Source: Flavobacterium sp.
Lineage (GTDB): Bacteria > Bacteroidota > Bacteroidia > Flavobacteriales > Flavobacteriaceae
DNA: 64,000 nucleotides
Direction: 5' to 3'
Assembly: GCA_023259675.1 (NCBI GenBank)
Contig: JALRGT010000007.1
Location: 60,389 to 124,388, forward strand
Shown here: piece after piece, positions 1 through 8,926 of the stretch
How the letters are laid out: each line of letters opens with the position of its first letter
Numbering within the stretch: the stretch's first letter is position 1
Notes under the pieces: generated by a model
Seen by the model: the letters and a program-made list of their open reading frames with translations, nothing else
Told to the model about the DNA's origin: nothing
Database searches by the model: none
Position numbers and translations under genes: made by a program

Positions 1-278
1 ATTTAGGTTTTTACCCTGATGTTTCCGACAGGGATATGCCTTTTTTCGAAATGACCGAAGGTGTTTTTACGCCTTTTCATGGGATGAGTTCGCTCACCGA
101 ACACGAAACGAATTTATTCAAAAAACTCATTGATTTAAAATTCGACAACGATCAAAAGATTTTTCATGTCATCGAAAGACAAATTCTTTTGAAAATTCTG
201 ATTGACTATTACAGCTTTCACTTGGATGGTTTTAAAAAACCAAAATCGGTGGAGGTTTTGAAAGAGGTTTTTGCTTAG
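1..278 (+). CDS. recO: DNA repair protein RecO, C-terminal part (5' end outside window)
   Basis: The reading frame is open from position 3 and ends at the TAG at 276-278, giving about 91 residues of a C-terminus. It starts LGFYPD, then has an FxxxEGVF-like stretch and ends in DGFKKPKSVEVLKEVF. This matches the helical C-terminal domain of Bacteroidota RecO as I know it. RecO loads RecA on SSB-coated single-stranded DNA in the RecFOR recombination pathway. The next gene is ileS, the order usual in Flavobacterium. The OB-fold N-terminus is not visible, so the call rests on the C-terminal end and the context. Confidence 0.8.
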   Translation, partial: LGFYPDVSDRDMPFFEMTEGVFTPFHGMSSLTEHETNLFKKLIDLKFDNDQKIFHVIERQILLKILIDYYSFHLDGFKKPKSVEVLKEVFA

Positions 279-407
279 AGTCACAAAAACTGAATTTTTG
301 CACATTAATGGCTTAAAAATGTTGCTTATTTTTTCTTTTTTCTTGCATCTTTTCTCTCATTTACTCAAAATTCCTTACTTTCGCACCTCGATTAAGAAAA
401 GGATAAA

Positions 408-3400
408 ATGAGCACAAAATTTACTGAATACAAAGGACTTGACTTGCCTAAAGCAGCAGCTGAAGTTCTTGATTTTTGGAAGCAAGAAAACATATTTGAA
501 AAAAGTGTAGCCACACGAGAAGGAAAAACACCATTCGTATTTTTTGAAGGGCCGCCTTCGGCAAATGGATTGCCGGGAATCCACCATGTAATGGCCCGAG
601 CTATCAAAGATATTTTTTGCAGATATAAAACTCAAAAAGGGTTTCAGGTAAAGCGTAAAGCAGGCTGGGATACTCATGGTTTACCTGTAGAATTAGGTAC
701 CGAAAAAGAATTAGGAATCACAAAAGAAGATATTGGAAAAACTATTTCCATCGAAGAATATAACGAGGCCTGTAAAAAAACAGTAATGCGTTATACTGAC
801 GTATGGAATGATTTGACCGAAAAAATGGGGTATTGGGTAGATATGGAAGATCCATACGTGACTTATAAACCCAAATATATGGAAACAGTTTGGTGGCTAT
901 TGAAGCAAATTTACAACAAGGATTTGATGTACAAAGGCTACACGATACAACCGTATTCTCCAAAAGCAGGAACAGGATTGTCTTCCCACGAAGTAAACCA
1001 ACCCGGGAGTTATCGTGATGTTACTGATACTACAGTGGTTGCACAATTCAAAGCATTAAACGAAACTTTGCCAAACTTTTTAGAAGGTTTTGGAGATATA
1101 CACATTTTGGCTTGGACGACAACTCCTTGGACATTGCCTTCTAATACGGCTCTGACTGTAGGGCCAAAAATTGATTATGTTTTAGTTAAGACTTTCAATC
1201 AGTATACCTATTTACCAACTAATGTTATTCTGGCTAAAAATTTAGTCGGAAAACAATTTGGAAAAGGGTTTTTTGTAAGTGAAGAAGCAACTGACTTTGA
1301 AAACTTTAAAGCAGGAGATAAAAAAATACCATATCAAATTATTGCCGAATGCAAAGGAGCGGATTTAGTAGGAATTCGTTACGAGCAATTGTTGCCATTT
1401 GCCTTGCCATATCAAAATCCAGAGAATGCGTTTAGGGTAATCTCAGGGGATTTCGTTACTACCGAAGACGGAACAGGAATTGTGCATACCGCACCTACTT
1501 TTGGAGCAGATGATGCCAAAGTAGCGAAGGAAGCTACACCTGAAGTTCCGCCATTATTGGTTTTGGATGAAAATGGCACTCCGGTTCCTTTGGTAGATTT
1601 GCAAGGAAAATTCACTTCACACATGGGGGAATATGCCGGAAAATATGTGAAAAACGAATATTATAACGAAGGAGAAGCACCGGAACGTTCTATGGATGTT
1701 GAGCTTGCCATTCGCTTAAAAGAAGAAAATAAAGCGTTCAAAGTAGAGAAATATGTGCACAGTTACCCACACTGTTGGAGAACGGATAAGCCAATTTTAT
1801 ACTATCCGCTAGATTCTTGGTTTATCAAAATTACCGAGGTCAGAGATAGAATGTTTGAATTGAACGAATCGATTAACTGGAAGCCAAAAGCAACCGGTGA
1901 AGGACGTTTTGGAAATTGGTTGAAAAATGCCAATGACTGGAATTTATCCCGTTCTCGTTATTGGGGAATTCCGTTGCCAATTTGGAGAACCGAAGACAAA
2001 CAGGAAGAAATTTTGGTAGGTTCAGTTGAAGAATTATACAACGAAATAGAAAAAGCTATCGCTGCCGGTTTCCAAAAAGAAAATCCTTTCAAAGGTTTTG
2101 AAGTTGGAAACATGAGCGAAAGTAACTATGATTTAATTGATTTGCATAAAAATGTAGTCGATGAAATTACTTTGGTTTCTGCTTCTGGAAAACCGATGAA
2201 GCGAGAAGCCGATTTGATAGACGTTTGGTTTGATTCGGGTTCTATGCCTTATGCACAATGGCATTATCCTTTTGAAAACAAAGATAAAATTGACGGAAAT
2301 ATAGATTTTCCTGCCGATTTTATTGCCGAAGGAGTAGATCAAACACGAGGTTGGTTTTACACTTTGCACGCTATCGCCACTTTGGTTTTTGATAAAGTAG
2401 CCTATAAAAATGTGGTTTCAAACGGTTTGGTTTTGGATAAAAACGGACAAAAAATGTCCAAACGTTTGGGTAACGCCGTGGATCCATTTGAGACATTAAA
2501 CGAATACGGTCCCGATGCTACACGATGGTATATGATTTCGAATGCAAATCCTTGGGATAACCTGAAATTTGACTTAGAAGGAATTGCTGAGGTGCGTCGT
2601 AAATTCTTCGGAACCTTATACAATACGTATTCATTTTTTAGTTTGTATGCCAATATTGATGGCTTCAAATATATAGAAGCCGATATCCCATTAAACGAAA
2701 GACCAGAAATAGACCAATGGATTATCTCTGAATTGAATACTTTAGTTAAAGATGTAGATGGTTTTTATGCTGATTATGAACCAACGAAAGCCGCTCGTGC
2801 GATTTCTGATTTTGTTCAGGAAAACTTGAGTAACTGGTACGTTCGCTTGTGTCGTCGTCGTTTCTGGAAAGGGGAATATGCACAGGATAAAATAGCGGCT
2901 TATCAAACGCTTTATACTTGTTTGTTAACCATAAGTAAATTGGGTGCGCCTATTGCGCCATTCTACATGGATAAACTTTACAAAGACTTAACGCAGGCTA
3001 CCGAAACAGAAAAGTTTGATAGCGTACATTTGGCCGAGTTTCCAAAATCCGTTGAAAACTTTGTTAATAAATCGTTAGAGAGTAAAATGCAGAAAGCACA
3101 GACTATTTCATCCCTGGTTTTATCCCTTCGCAAGAAGGAAATGATCAAGGTGCGTCAACCACTGCAAAAGGTAATGATTCCGGTACTTGACGACAATCAG
3201 AGAGTCGAAATTGAGGCAGTTTCTGACCTGATAAAAGCGGAGGTAAACGTCAAAGAAATACAACTTTTAGACGATGCTTCAGGTGTTTTGGTAAAACAAA
3301 TAAAACCTAATTTTAAAGCACTTGGACCTCGCTTCGGTAAAGATATGGGGTTGATTTCCAAAAGAATACAAATATTTTCTCAGGATGAAATCAAGCAGTT

Positions 3401-3812
3401 AGAAGGTGATGGCACGATTAATGTTGATATTAGTGGAAAAAGCATAACTTTAACACAAGAAGATGTAGAGATTTCGTCCCAAGATATTGAAGGATGGTTG
3501 GTCGCTAATTCTAACGGAATAACTGTAGCATTAGATATAATTATTTCTCCCGAATTGAGAAAAGAGGGAATAGCAAGGGAATTGGTAAACCGAATTCAGA
3601 ATATCAGAAAGGATTCCGGATTTGAAGTAACAGACAAGATTAAAGTGGTTATACAAAAAAATGCCATTTTAGAAGAAGCAATAAATTCAAATAAAGACTA
3701 TATCAAATCAGAAACGTTAACAGAAGAATTGGTTTTTGAGGAAAATATAAATGATGGAATCGAAATAGAATTTGACGAAATAAAAACGAAAATAACAATT
3801 ACAAACAATTAG
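408..3812 (+). CDS. ileS: Isoleucine--tRNA ligase, IleRS2 type with GXHH motif
   Basis: Class I aminoacyl-tRNA synthetase of 1134 residues that charges tRNA-Ile in the cytoplasm. The nucleotide-binding signature is at residues 49-62 and reads PPSANGLPGIHHVM, so the usual H-x-G-H is replaced by G-I-H-H (57-60). The CP1 editing domain has TTTPWTLP at 237-244. The second signature KMSKR is at 682-686, followed by an anticodon-binding helical domain and a long C-terminal region. Length and motifs fit the eukaryote-like IleRS2 branch, not the zinc-finger-ending IleRS1. The ATG at 408 follows a recO-ileS gap of 129 bp. The dksA-like gene starts 6 bp downstream, so the two are probably co-transcribed. 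It is the only ileS in the window. Confidence 0.97.
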   Translation: MSTKFTEYKGLDLPKAAAEVLDFWKQENIFEKSVATREGKTPFVFFEGPPSANGLPGIHHVMARAIKDIFCRYKTQKGFQVKRKAGWDTHGLPVELGTEKELGITKEDIGKTISIEEYNEACKKTVMRYTDVWNDLTEKMGYWVDMEDPYVTYKPKYMETVWWLLKQIYNKDLMYKGYTIQPYSPKAGTGLSSHEVNQPGSYRDVTDTTVVAQFKALNETLPNFLEGFGDIHILAWTTTPWTLPSNTALTVGPKIDYVLVKTFNQYTYLPTNVILAKNLVGKQFGKGFFVSEEATDFENFKAGDKKIPYQIIAECKGADLVGIRYEQLLPFALPYQNPENAFRVISGDFVTTEDGTGIVHTAPTFGADDAKVAKEATPEVPPLLVLDENGTPVPLVDLQGKFTSHMGEYAGKYVKNEYYNEGEAPERSMDVELAIRLKEENKAFKVEKYVHSYPHCWRTDKPILYYPLDSWFIKITEVRDRMFELNESINWKPKATGEGRFGNWLKNANDWNLSRSRYWGIPLPIWRTEDKQEEILVGSVEELYNEIEKAIAAGFQKENPFKGFEVGNMSESNYDLIDLHKNVVDEITLVSASGKPMKREADLIDVWFDSGSMPYAQWHYPFENKDKIDGNIDFPADFIAEGVDQTRGWFYTLHAIATLVFDKVAYKNVVSNGLVLDKNGQKMSKRLGNAVDPFETLNEYGPDATRWYMISNANPWDNLKFDLEGIAEVRRKFFGTLYNTYSFFSLYANIDGFKYIEADIPLNERPEIDQWIISELNTLVKDVDGFYADYEPTKAARAISDFVQENLSNWYVRLCRRRFWKGEYAQDKIAAYQTLYTCLLTISKLGAPIAPFYMDKLYKDLTQATETEKFDSVHLAEFPKSVENFVNKSLESKMQKAQTISSLVLSLRKKEMIKVRQPLQKVMIPVLDDNQRVEIEAVSDLIKAEVNVKEIQLLDDASGVLVKQIKPNFKALGPRFGKDMGLISKRIQIFSQDEIKQLEGDGTINVDISGKSITLTQEDVEISSQDIEGWLVANSNGITVALDIIISPELRKEGIARELVNRIQNIRKDSGFEVTDKIKVVIQKNAILEEAINSNKDYIKSETLTEELVFEENINDGIEIEFDEIKTKITITNN

Positions 3813-3818
3813 AAGATT

Positions 3819-4199
3819 ATGGTAGATGAAGCAACACGATACTCTGACGCCGATTTGGCAGAGTTCAAAGAGATAATTCTAAAAAAAATTGAAAAAGCAC
3901 AAGCCGATTTAGATTTGATAAAAAGCGCCTACATGAATGATTTGAATAATGGTACCGATGATACGTCACCTACATTCAAAGCGTTCGAAGAAGGAAGTGA
4001 AACCATGTCTAAAGAAGCCAACTCACAATTGGCAATCCGTCAGGAAAAGTTCATTCGTGATTTGAAAAATGCTTTATTCCGTGTAGAAAATAAAACGTAC
4101 GGAATATGTAAAGTAACAGGGAAATTAATCGGTAAAGAAAGGCTAAAAATTGTACCTCATGCAACCATGAGTATTGAAGCTAAAAACATGCAACGATAA
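3819..4199 (+). CDS. TraR/DksA-family protein lacking the zinc-finger cysteines
   Basis: This 126-residue protein has a long N-terminal coiled-coil region (about 10-90), followed by YGICKVTGKLIGKERL, the place where DksA/TraR proteins carry the first CxxC of a C4 zinc finger. Only Cys97 remains. The partner cysteines are replaced (KVTG, and VPHATMS further on), so the fold must hold without zinc. DksA-type proteins reach into the secondary channel of RNA polymerase and modulate promoters with ppGpp. Zinc-less forms are usual in flavobacteria. It follows ileS by 6 bp and is closed by a strong terminator at 4223-4248. Confidence 0.88.
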   Translation: MVDEATRYSDADLAEFKEIILKKIEKAQADLDLIKSAYMNDLNNGTDDTSPTFKAFEEGSETMSKEANSQLAIRQEKFIRDLKNALFRVENKTYGICKVTGKLIGKERLKIVPHATMSIEAKNMQR

Positions 4200-4222
4200 T
4201 ACCTTTTTTAAGGCAAATAATT

Positions 4223-4248
4223 AACGCTCCATTGGGAGCGTTTTTTTT
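4223..4248 (+). terminator. Rho-independent terminator of ileS-dksA
   Basis: AACGCTCC (4223-4230) pairs with GGAGCGTT (4235-4242) across a four-base loop and is followed by a run of T. It lies between the dksA-like gene and lspA, so lspA probably has its own promoter. Confidence 0.9.
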
Positions 4249-4286
4249 GATAAAATTATTACTTTTACGCACTTAAATTTTTAAAA

Positions 4287-4892
4287 ATGTCATTATCCAA
4301 AGCGTACCTATTGATTTTCATAATATTGATAGTTGATCAAGTCTCTAAAATATATGTGAAAACAAACTTTATATTGGGAGAAGAAGTTGAAGTTTTCAAT
4401 TGGTTTAAAATTCTTTTTATTGAAAACGAAGGAATGGCATGGGGAACTAAAATTCCCGGAACATACGGTAAATTATTCCTAACGATTTTCAGGCTGTTTG
4501 CTGTAGGAGGGATAGGATATTGGTTATGGGATTCTGTAGAGCGTAAACACAGTTCTAATTATTTAGTGGTAGCAATTGCTTTAATCTTTGCAGGAGCTTT
4601 GGGTAATATTATCGATTCGGTTTTCTACGGAGTGATTTTCGATGACAGTCAATCCCAATTAGCTACTATATTTACAGATACTCCTTATGGAACTTGGTTT
4701 CACGGACAAGTGGTCGATATGTTTTATTTCCCATTCATAAAAGATTATCCAATGCCGGAATGGGTTCCGTTTATTGGAGGAAGACCTTTTACGTTCTTTA
4801 ATGCCATCTTCAATGTGGCCGATATGGCTATTTCTACTGGAGTAGGAATCTTGATCGTTTTCAATAAAAAAGCCTTTCATAAAAAATATTAA
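4287..4892 (+). CDS. lspA: Lipoprotein signal peptidase (SPase II)
   Basis: Aspartyl peptidase of the inner membrane, 201 residues, that removes signal peptides from diacylglyceryl-modified prolipoproteins. Hydrophobic segments lie near 5-17, 64-81, 92-110 and 170-193. GALGNIID (103-110) is a conserved block. The two catalytic aspartates are probably D144 in QVVD and D179 in FNVAD. Compared with the E. coli enzyme of about 165 residues there is extra sequence between the conserved blocks (about 112-168), typical for Bacteroidota. Several proteins here have lipoboxes and would be substrates: the TPR kinase, the M23 peptidase and the small protein downstream. Confidence 0.96.
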   Translation: MSLSKAYLLIFIILIVDQVSKIYVKTNFILGEEVEVFNWFKILFIENEGMAWGTKIPGTYGKLFLTIFRLFAVGGIGYWLWDSVERKHSSNYLVVAIALIFAGALGNIIDSVFYGVIFDDSQSQLATIFTDTPYGTWFHGQVVDMFYFPFIKDYPMPEWVPFIGGRPFTFFNAIFNVADMAISTGVGILIVFNKKAFHKKY

Positions 4893-4893
4893 G

Positions 4894-4970
4894 AGCTTTT
4901 TCCTGCTGTACGCTATATCTTTCCTTGCTAAAGATCGCAAGCAAAGGATGCCGCTTCCATCAGGGCTAGA
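4894..4970 (+). repeat. Dispersed intergenic hairpin element, copy A
   Basis: This starts AGCTTTTTCCTGCTGTACGC, goes on to CTATATCTTTC, an imperfect hairpin (CTTTCCTTGC at 4919-4928 against GCAAGCAAAG at 4937-4946), then AAAGGATGCCGCTTCCATCA and GGGCTAG. Copy C at 49162-49250 has the same ends with a different hairpin core, and copy B at 40823-40930 shares CTATATCTTT and AAAGGATACCGCTTC. The orientation cannot be decided, because the ends differ but the middle is palindromic. Such elements are common between genes in Flavobacterium. No ORF is encoded. Confidence 0.75.
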
Positions 4971-5008
4971 AGTTCTGTTTTACTAAGACCTTTGGTTTTA
5001 AAATATCC

Positions 5009-5066
5009 ACCGCAGATTTGCAGATTTTAGCTATTCGACAATAGTATAAATCTGCAAATCTGCGGT
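5009..5066. repeat. Perfect 19-bp inverted repeat
   Basis: ACCGCAGATTTGCAGATTT at 5009-5027 is repeated in exact inverted form at 5048-5066, with a 20-base spacer. The arm itself repeats the word GCAGATTT. A short T run follows on the plus strand (5066-5070). It could act as a terminator for lspA or be a miniature mobile repeat. It lies between lspA (+) and a small minus-strand gene. Confidence 0.8.
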
Positions 5067-5159
5067 TTTTATTTTTTTACTCGGTTCTAGTCTTCCTATG
5101 TTTGTATAAACTAAGAAAAGATGGGAACGATAGTAAAGGTGTAAAGTAGCATTTTATAT

Positions 5160-5354
5160 TTATTTGTTATGTCCCGGAGCATATCGTTTGGCACTTTTAT
5201 CACCGTTAATTTTTTTTGCTTGTCCTGGAGGAAGTCGTTTGTGTTTAGCTGACGTTCTATTCGATCTGATTCTAAATGCGCAGTTGGATAATGAAACTGT
5301 AAATAGAGCAATTAAAATAATGGTTAACAATCTTGAATTTTTAAATTTTTTCAT
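5160..5354 (-). CDS. Small lipoprotein-like protein, LPPGQAKK family
   Basis: A 64-residue protein starts MKKFKNSRLL, has a hydrophobic signal segment (10-24) ending near SLSNC (Cys25, a weak lipobox), then a basic tail with LPPGQAKKINGDKSAKRYAP. Short flavobacterial proteins with a tail of this kind are often annotated as quinol oxidase subunit 4, a label I would not trust as a function. The lysine-, glycine- and proline-rich tail is the conserved part. An opposite-strand frame covers nearly the same bases (5164-5358), but its protein has no recognisable features. The gene has no close same-strand neighbour. Confidence 0.7.
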   Translation of the reverse strand: MKKFKNSRLLTIILIALFTVSLSNCAFRIRSNRTSAKHKRLPPGQAKKINGDKSAKRYAPGHNK

Positions 5355-5390
5355 ATAGATAATGGGGTTTTGTTTATTACGGAAGATTAA

Positions 5391-5969
5391 TTAAGGATTA
5401 AAAAAAGAATAGATTTTATTCGGTGTTACACAGTAATCCAATAGGACATCATCTTCGTAAGTATCTGCAATCAATTCTTCGGGTTCAAAAAAAGAAAGAC
5501 CAATTTTGATGACATTCGGTTGGCAGTCTGCTAAGAATTTATCATAAAATCCTTTTCCGTAACCCACACGATGGCCTTTTTTGTCAAAAGCCAATAACGG
5601 TACGAAGACAACTTCTATTTTATTTGTAGGAACTTCTATACCTTCAACGGGTTCGGGAATGTTGTATTCGTTTTTTTTGATTTTGGTGTTGTCTGTCAAA
5701 AGATAATGTACCAATTGACAGGATTTAAAATCGCATTTCGAAATTACGATATCCTTGTCTTTTCCCGAAAGCAGATGCAGGATGAGCTCAGTGTCAATCT
5801 CATTTTTCTCTACAATGGGAAGAAAAACATGGAAATAATTTTTTCCCCAAACAGGAAGTGTAAGGATGCTATTGGCAATTGCCAAACTCATTTCCTCACG
5901 TTCGGTTTCGGAAAGATTTTGCCGTAAGGCTTTGTATTTTTGTCGGAGTTCTTTTTTATTGGTTTCCAT
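5391..5969 (-). CDS. 5-formyltetrahydrofolate cyclo-ligase family protein
   Basis: This 192-residue enzyme is expected to convert 5-formyl-THF to 5,10-methenyl-THF using ATP in the folate cycle. The N-terminus is METNKKELRQKYKALRQNLS, where a Lys/Arg-rich helix is typical of the family. The signature is GHRVGYGKGFYDKFL (about 131-145), the nucleotide-binding loop. Length matches the family. Its start overlaps the stop of the upstream hydrolase by 14 bp (5956-5969), so the two are translated from one message, with this gene second. No link between the two functions is evident. Confidence 0.93.
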   Translation of the reverse strand: METNKKELRQKYKALRQNLSETEREEMSLAIANSILTLPVWGKNYFHVFLPIVEKNEIDTELILHLLSGKDKDIVISKCDFKSCQLVHYLLTDNTKIKKNEYNIPEPVEGIEVPTNKIEVVFVPLLAFDKKGHRVGYGKGFYDKFLADCQPNVIKIGLSFFEPEELIADTYEDDVLLDYCVTPNKIYSFFNP

Positions 5970-6933
5970 TGGTTAATGTTTTTGAAAGATGATAAATGGC
6001 ATCTCCTTGGTAAACGATAGGAGCATGATTGGCATTAATCACATAACCGTTATTTGGGGCTTTTACTTTACGTTCAAATTTACCAAACGGATCGGTAATG
6101 GTGGCCAGTACTGTTCCTTTTTTTACAAATGTGCCGATGGTTCCGTTGTCATGAAGCAAGCCGGAACATCGGGCTCTAATCCAAGTTGATTTTTCAATGT
6201 ATATAGTATCCGATTCTTGAGTGTTAAGATTCAATTTTGGATTGAGCATTTCAAGGTGAGCTAAAATTCTTTTGACACCACTTACGGCTTCATCGGCAAC
6301 CGATTCATTAATGTCTAATGATTTTCCACCTTCAAAGAGTAACATTTTTACATTCAATTTATCACTTGAATTTCTAAAGGAACCCGCAATGTTTTTAGAA
6401 AACAAGGTGAACGGTGCATTAAAAACATCGGCTAATACTTTCAATTCGGGATTGTTGGGCGCCAATCGTATTTGAGGAACGTTGAATCTACTGGCTCCGC
6501 CTGCATGAAAATCGACGGCGTAATCTGCCAACGGCAAAATTTCGGTAAGAATATGGTAGGCAAACTGACTGGCAAGGGAACCTTTTTTAGAACCTGGAAA
6601 AACCCGATTTAAATCTCTTCCGTCAGGAAATTGTCGGGTCATATTAACAAATCCAAACATATTGATAATAGGGATACAAATGATGGTACCTCTTTTGGGT
6701 TTGTTTATTTTTTTGGTGATTAATTGCCGAACGATTTCAACACCATTAATTTCGTCGCCATGAATTCCAGCTGTGAAAAGTATAATAGGTCCTTCTATTT
6801 TAGAGCGTTCTACAATGATGGGAATTTTAAGTTTTGCGGTATTGTGTAGTTTCGCGATTTCTAAATCAATCGTTTTGCTTTCTCCCGGTAAGATAGACTC
6901 GCCTAAAATGCTTATGGGCTTTGAACTTTTCAT
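5956..6933 (-). CDS. Succinylglutamate desuccinylase/aspartoacylase family hydrolase
   Basis: A zinc-dependent M14-like amidohydrolase of 325 residues. Zinc ligands are visible as H58-x-x-E61 in GIHGDEINGVE and H143 in DFHAGG. R106 and N109 in GRDLNRVFPG fit the substrate pocket of this family. The C-terminal part (about 245-320) is a beta domain with GTVLATITDPFGK, as in aspartoacylase-like proteins. Members cleave N-acyl amino acids or related amides, and the substrate here is unknown. In other bacteria they often sit by rimK, but no rimK is seen here. It is the first gene of a two-gene unit with the cyclo-ligase. Confidence 0.9.
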   Translation of the reverse strand: MKSSKPISILGESILPGESKTIDLEIAKLHNTAKLKIPIIVERSKIEGPIILFTAGIHGDEINGVEIVRQLITKKINKPKRGTIICIPIINMFGFVNMTRQFPDGRDLNRVFPGSKKGSLASQFAYHILTEILPLADYAVDFHAGGASRFNVPQIRLAPNNPELKVLADVFNAPFTLFSKNIAGSFRNSSDKLNVKMLLFEGGKSLDINESVADEAVSGVKRILAHLEMLNPKLNLNTQESDTIYIEKSTWIRARCSGLLHDNGTIGTFVKKGTVLATITDPFGKFERKVKAPNNGYVINANHAPIVYQGDAIYHLSKTLTNGNQ

Positions 6934-7068
6934 ATGGATTTAAAAAGCTAAATGTAGAAATAATTATTTGGAATTCGTAAATTTGAATAGAAATCAATTT
7001 GAAAAGCCCAATTATAAAACTGCAACAGGTTTCAGTTTTTTTATTCAGCGGTGTGAAATATCCAAATA

Positions 7069-8868
7069 ATGCAAAATCCAACTTTAGAACTACAAATCCA
7101 AACCCTGCCAGATGGACCAGGAGTATATCAATATTACGACAAAGAAGGGAAAATTTTGTATGTGGGGAAAGCTAAAAATCTTAAAAAAAGAGTTTCTTCC
7201 TATTTCAATAAAATTCATGATACAGCCAAGACGAATGTTTTGGTTAAGAAAATTGTAACCATAAAACATATTGTGGTTCCTACGGAAACAGATGCGCTTT
7301 TATTGGAGAATAATTTGATTAAAACCTTGCAGCCCAGATATAATGTGCTGTTACGGGATGATAAAAGTTATCCTTGGTTATGTATCAAGAAAGAGCCTTT
7401 CTCTAGAATTTTTGCTACCAGAAGAATGGTCAAAGACGGCTCGGAATATTTTGGGCCTTACACCAGTTTCAAAACTGTAAATACGATTTTGGAATTAATC
7501 AAAGAATTGTATCCGCTGCGAACCTGCAATTATGATTTAAGTGAATCCAATATAAAAAGCGGAAAATTTAAGGTTTGTCTCGAATACCATATTGGGAATT
7601 GCAAAGGTCCTTGTGAAGGATATGAAACATTAGAACATTATCAAGAACAAGTTGATGCGATTCGCGAAATATTGAAAGGGAACTTCAAGGATAGCTTGAA
7701 AGATTTCAGGAAGCTAATGCAAAAATTAGCCAAAGAAATGCATTTTGAAGAAGCTCAAAAAATAAAAGAAAAAATTGAAGTGTTGGAGAATTATCAGTCA
7801 CGATCGACTATTGTTAATCCAAAAATCACCAATATTGATGTGTTTTCTATCGTTTCTGATGAAAGTGCGGCTTATGTAAACTTCCTCCAAATTTCCCATG
7901 GTTCCATTATTCGTTCGCATACCATGGAAATAAAGAAAAAATTGGATGAAACCGATGAAGAATTGTTAGAATTGGCAATAGTGGAACTTCGTGAACGTTT
8001 TAGATTGTTGTCTAAAGAAATTATTGTGCCCTTCCCGATAGATTTGGGTTCTACCATAAAAGTAACAGTTCCACAATTAGGGGACAAAAAACAAATTCTT
8101 GATTTGTCTGTTCGAAATGCTAAATTTTACCGAATTGAGCAGTTGAAACAATTGCAGATTGTTGATCCGGACAGGCATACGAATCGAATTATGGCGCAAA
8201 TGCAAAAAGATTTGCGATTGCCTGTAGAGCCAAGACATATTGAGTGTTTTGATAATTCGAATATTCAAGGTACAAATCCCGTGGCGGCTTGCGTGGTTTT
8301 TAAAGAGGGAAAGCCAAGTAAGAAAGATTACCGTCATTTTAATATCAAAACGGTCGAAGGACCCGACGATTTTGCTTCCATGCAAGAAGTGGTGTATCGC
8401 CGTTACAAAAGACTTTTGGATGAAAAGGAGCCGTTACCAAATCTGATTATTATTGACGGAGGAAAAGGACAATTGTCTTCGGCATTAAAAAGTTTGGACG
8501 AATTGGGGTTACGAGGAAAAATAGCCATTATTGGTATCGCCAAACGCTTGGAAGAGTTATTTTATCCGGGAGATTCTGTTCCTTTGTATTTAGATAAAAA
8601 ATCGGAAACACTTAAAGTAATCCAGCAATTACGCAACGAAGCACATCGATTTGGAATTACACATCACAGAGATAAAAGAAGCAAGTCGGCACTGAATTCT
8701 TCCATTGAATCCATTCCCGGAATTGGTGAAAAAACCATGCTTACTCTAATACAACACTTTAAAAGTGTAAAAAGACTAAAATTAGCCTCGGAAAAAGAAA
8801 TTTCGGATGTTATTGGACTATCAAAAGCCAAAAAAATTGTCGACTTTTACAAGGCAATACCAGAATGA
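7069..8868 (+). CDS. uvrC: UvrABC system protein C
   Basis: Nucleotide-excision-repair endonuclease of 599 residues that makes both incisions at UvrB-marked lesions. The N-terminal GIY-YIG nuclease has VYQ (19-21), YVGKAKNLKKR (31-41) and E80 in LLLENN. A UVR domain that binds UvrB is near 215-245 (FEEAQKIKEKIEVLE). The RNase-H-like nuclease domain carries ECFDNSNIQGTNPVAA. The C-terminal helix-hairpin-helix is IPGIGEKTMLTLIQHFKSV (about 546-564). Length is normal for the family. It is transcribed alone, divergent from the hydrolase pair. Confidence 0.98.
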   Translation: MQNPTLELQIQTLPDGPGVYQYYDKEGKILYVGKAKNLKKRVSSYFNKIHDTAKTNVLVKKIVTIKHIVVPTETDALLLENNLIKTLQPRYNVLLRDDKSYPWLCIKKEPFSRIFATRRMVKDGSEYFGPYTSFKTVNTILELIKELYPLRTCNYDLSESNIKSGKFKVCLEYHIGNCKGPCEGYETLEHYQEQVDAIREILKGNFKDSLKDFRKLMQKLAKEMHFEEAQKIKEKIEVLENYQSRSTIVNPKITNIDVFSIVSDESAAYVNFLQISHGSIIRSHTMEIKKKLDETDEELLELAIVELRERFRLLSKEIIVPFPIDLGSTIKVTVPQLGDKKQILDLSVRNAKFYRIEQLKQLQIVDPDRHTNRIMAQMQKDLRLPVEPRHIECFDNSNIQGTNPVAACVVFKEGKPSKKDYRHFNIKTVEGPDDFASMQEVVYRRYKRLLDEKEPLPNLIIIDGGKGQLSSALKSLDELGLRGKIAIIGIAKRLEELFYPGDSVPLYLDKKSETLKVIQQLRNEAHRFGITHHRDKRSKSALNSSIESIPGIGEKTMLTLIQHFKSVKRLKLASEKEISDVIGLSKAKKIVDFYKAIPE

Positions 8869-8926
8869 AAGAATGTTAGTTGATTTTTTAATTGCAATTC
8901 ATTTTAAAAACAAATAATAGTTACAT

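Noticed and set aside
5164..5358. Plus-strand frame opposite the small lipoprotein
   Set aside because: It is of the same length but has no signal, motif or neighbour support, whereas the minus-strand product has a signal segment and a recognisable tail.
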